From NCBI GenBank assembly GCA_900557175.1, contig USSL01000126.1:1-5852 (forward strand): a stretch of 5,852 bases of DNA, in the 5' to 3' direction. Of this stretch, positions 5,370 through 5,852 are shown piece after piece (positions within the stretch are counted from its first letter, which is position 1; the number at the start of each line of letters is the position of its first letter). This stretch comes from an uncultured Eubacteriales bacterium (GTDB taxonomy: Bacteria; Bacillota; Clostridia; Lachnospirales; Lachnospiraceae). A program made the position numbers and the translations under genes. The notes below the pieces were generated by a model. That model saw only the letters and a program-made list of their open reading frames with translations, had not been told where the DNA came from and ran no database searches.

Positions 5370-5852
5370 ATGGCAGTCAATAATAAAAAAGGCATGATGC
5401 CGGTCATACGCAACGAATACATACAGTCGGATAAGGTAAAGAGGGAAATGCGATTTGTTCATTTGTCGGATTTGCACGGCTGTATTTATGGCAGACATCA
5501 GAGTACGCTGATTCAGATGATTTTACGGCTTTCACCGGATGCGGTGCTGATGACCGGCGATATGCTTGAAAAACGCTTTGACAAAAGTCCGGTCGGCGAG
5601 TTGTTTTCCGGGCTGTCAAAGTATTTTCCGTGTTACGGCGTCATGGGCAACCATGAATTTTATTATGAGCATTACAGGGGCGCGGCAAAATATTACAGGA
5701 CTTGCGGCATACAGCTTTTGGAAGGAAAATGCAAGGTGCTTAATGTTCACGGCCAGCGCATCAATATATGCGGTGTTTCAGATCCGAAAAATCCCGATGA
5801 AGGCTTTCTTTCTCAGATGGAGAGGGCTTTTTCACAGGCAGATACAGACTTG
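5370..5852 (+). CDS. Calcineurin-like metallophosphoesterase, 5' part (runs off the window)
   Basis: Open frame from ATG 5370 to the window end (161 codons, no stop). Metal-binding motifs of the calcineurin-like phosphoesterase family are present: SDLHG (33-37, D34 and H36), TGD (62-64), and MGNHE (92-96). The final GH/GHxH motifs would lie beyond the edge. The segment PVIRNEYIQSDKVK before the first strand resembles N-termini of YkuE-like clostridial phosphoesterases, which supports the upstream start. AAGGTGG at 5359-5365 precedes it, and ATG 5448 after GAGGGAA is a less likely alternative. No signal peptide or membrane segment is visible, so a cytosolic enzyme is inferred. Only 11 bases separate it from pduV, so it is probably co-transcribed. 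It is not part of the classical pdu gene set. The substrate cannot be predicted from the sequence. Confidence 0.87.
   Translation, partial: MAVNNKKGMMPVIRNEYIQSDKVKREMRFVHLSDLHGCIYGRHQSTLIQMILRLSPDAVLMTGDMLEKRFDKSPVGELFSGLSKYFPCYGVMGNHEFYYEHYRGAAKYYRTCGIQLLEGKCKVLNVHGQRINICGVSDPKNPDEGFLSQMERAFSQADTDL

Overview
The window is the distal part of a bacterial microcompartment (BMC) operon of the propanediol-utilisation (pdu) type. Every supported gene is on the + strand, and genes are separated by short gaps or 4-base ATGA overlaps. Base composition is moderate (roughly 45-50% G+C by eye) and most genes carry purine-rich ribosome binding sites. Gram-positive-style gene variants (EutT-type adenosyltransferase, long PduM-like protein) suggest an anaerobic Firmicute/Clostridia, perhaps Lachnospiraceae. 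That placement is an inference; no taxonomic marker is present.

Layout: (1) the 3' end of a hexameric BMC-H shell gene (1-124). (2) A fusion gene (158-1609) with an EutT-type cobalamin adenosyltransferase at the N-terminus and a PduL phosphotransacylase at the C-terminus. (3) A PduM-like protein (1606-2295). (4) A BMC-P pentameric vertex protein, PduN/EutN (2309-2593). (5) PduS, a SLBB/2x[4Fe-4S] flavoprotein of the cobalamin-reductase/RnfC-like family (2596-3927). (6) PduT, a tandem-domain BMC-T shell protein with the pore cluster cysteine at residue 38 (3944-4492). (7) A 93-base gap with nested inverted repeats. (8) PduU/EutS, a circularly permuted BMC-H (4589-4936). (9) PduV/EutP, a small P-loop GTPase-like protein (4933-5358). 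(10) The start of a calcineurin-like metallophosphoesterase that runs off the right edge (5370-5852).

How they work together: the order shell/J-L-M-N-S-T-U-V matches the enterobacterial pdu order, but PduO, PduP and PduQ are absent from their usual place between N and S, and the adenosyltransferase job is carried instead by the EutT domain fused to PduL. PduS can deliver electrons for cob(I)alamin formation and PduT can pass them across the shell. The EutT domain would make adenosylcobalamin, and the PduL domain would turn acyl-CoA into acyl-phosphate and recycle CoA. The adenosyltransferase argues for a B12-dependent signature enzyme (diol dehydratase or ethanolamine ammonia-lyase), but that gene is not in the window, so the substrate cannot be assigned.

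The main points of interest are the EutT-PduL fusion, a sequence module shared by the EutT N-terminus and the PduM C-terminus, the structured pduT-pduU spacer with two mutually exclusive pairings, and a phosphoesterase directly behind pduV.
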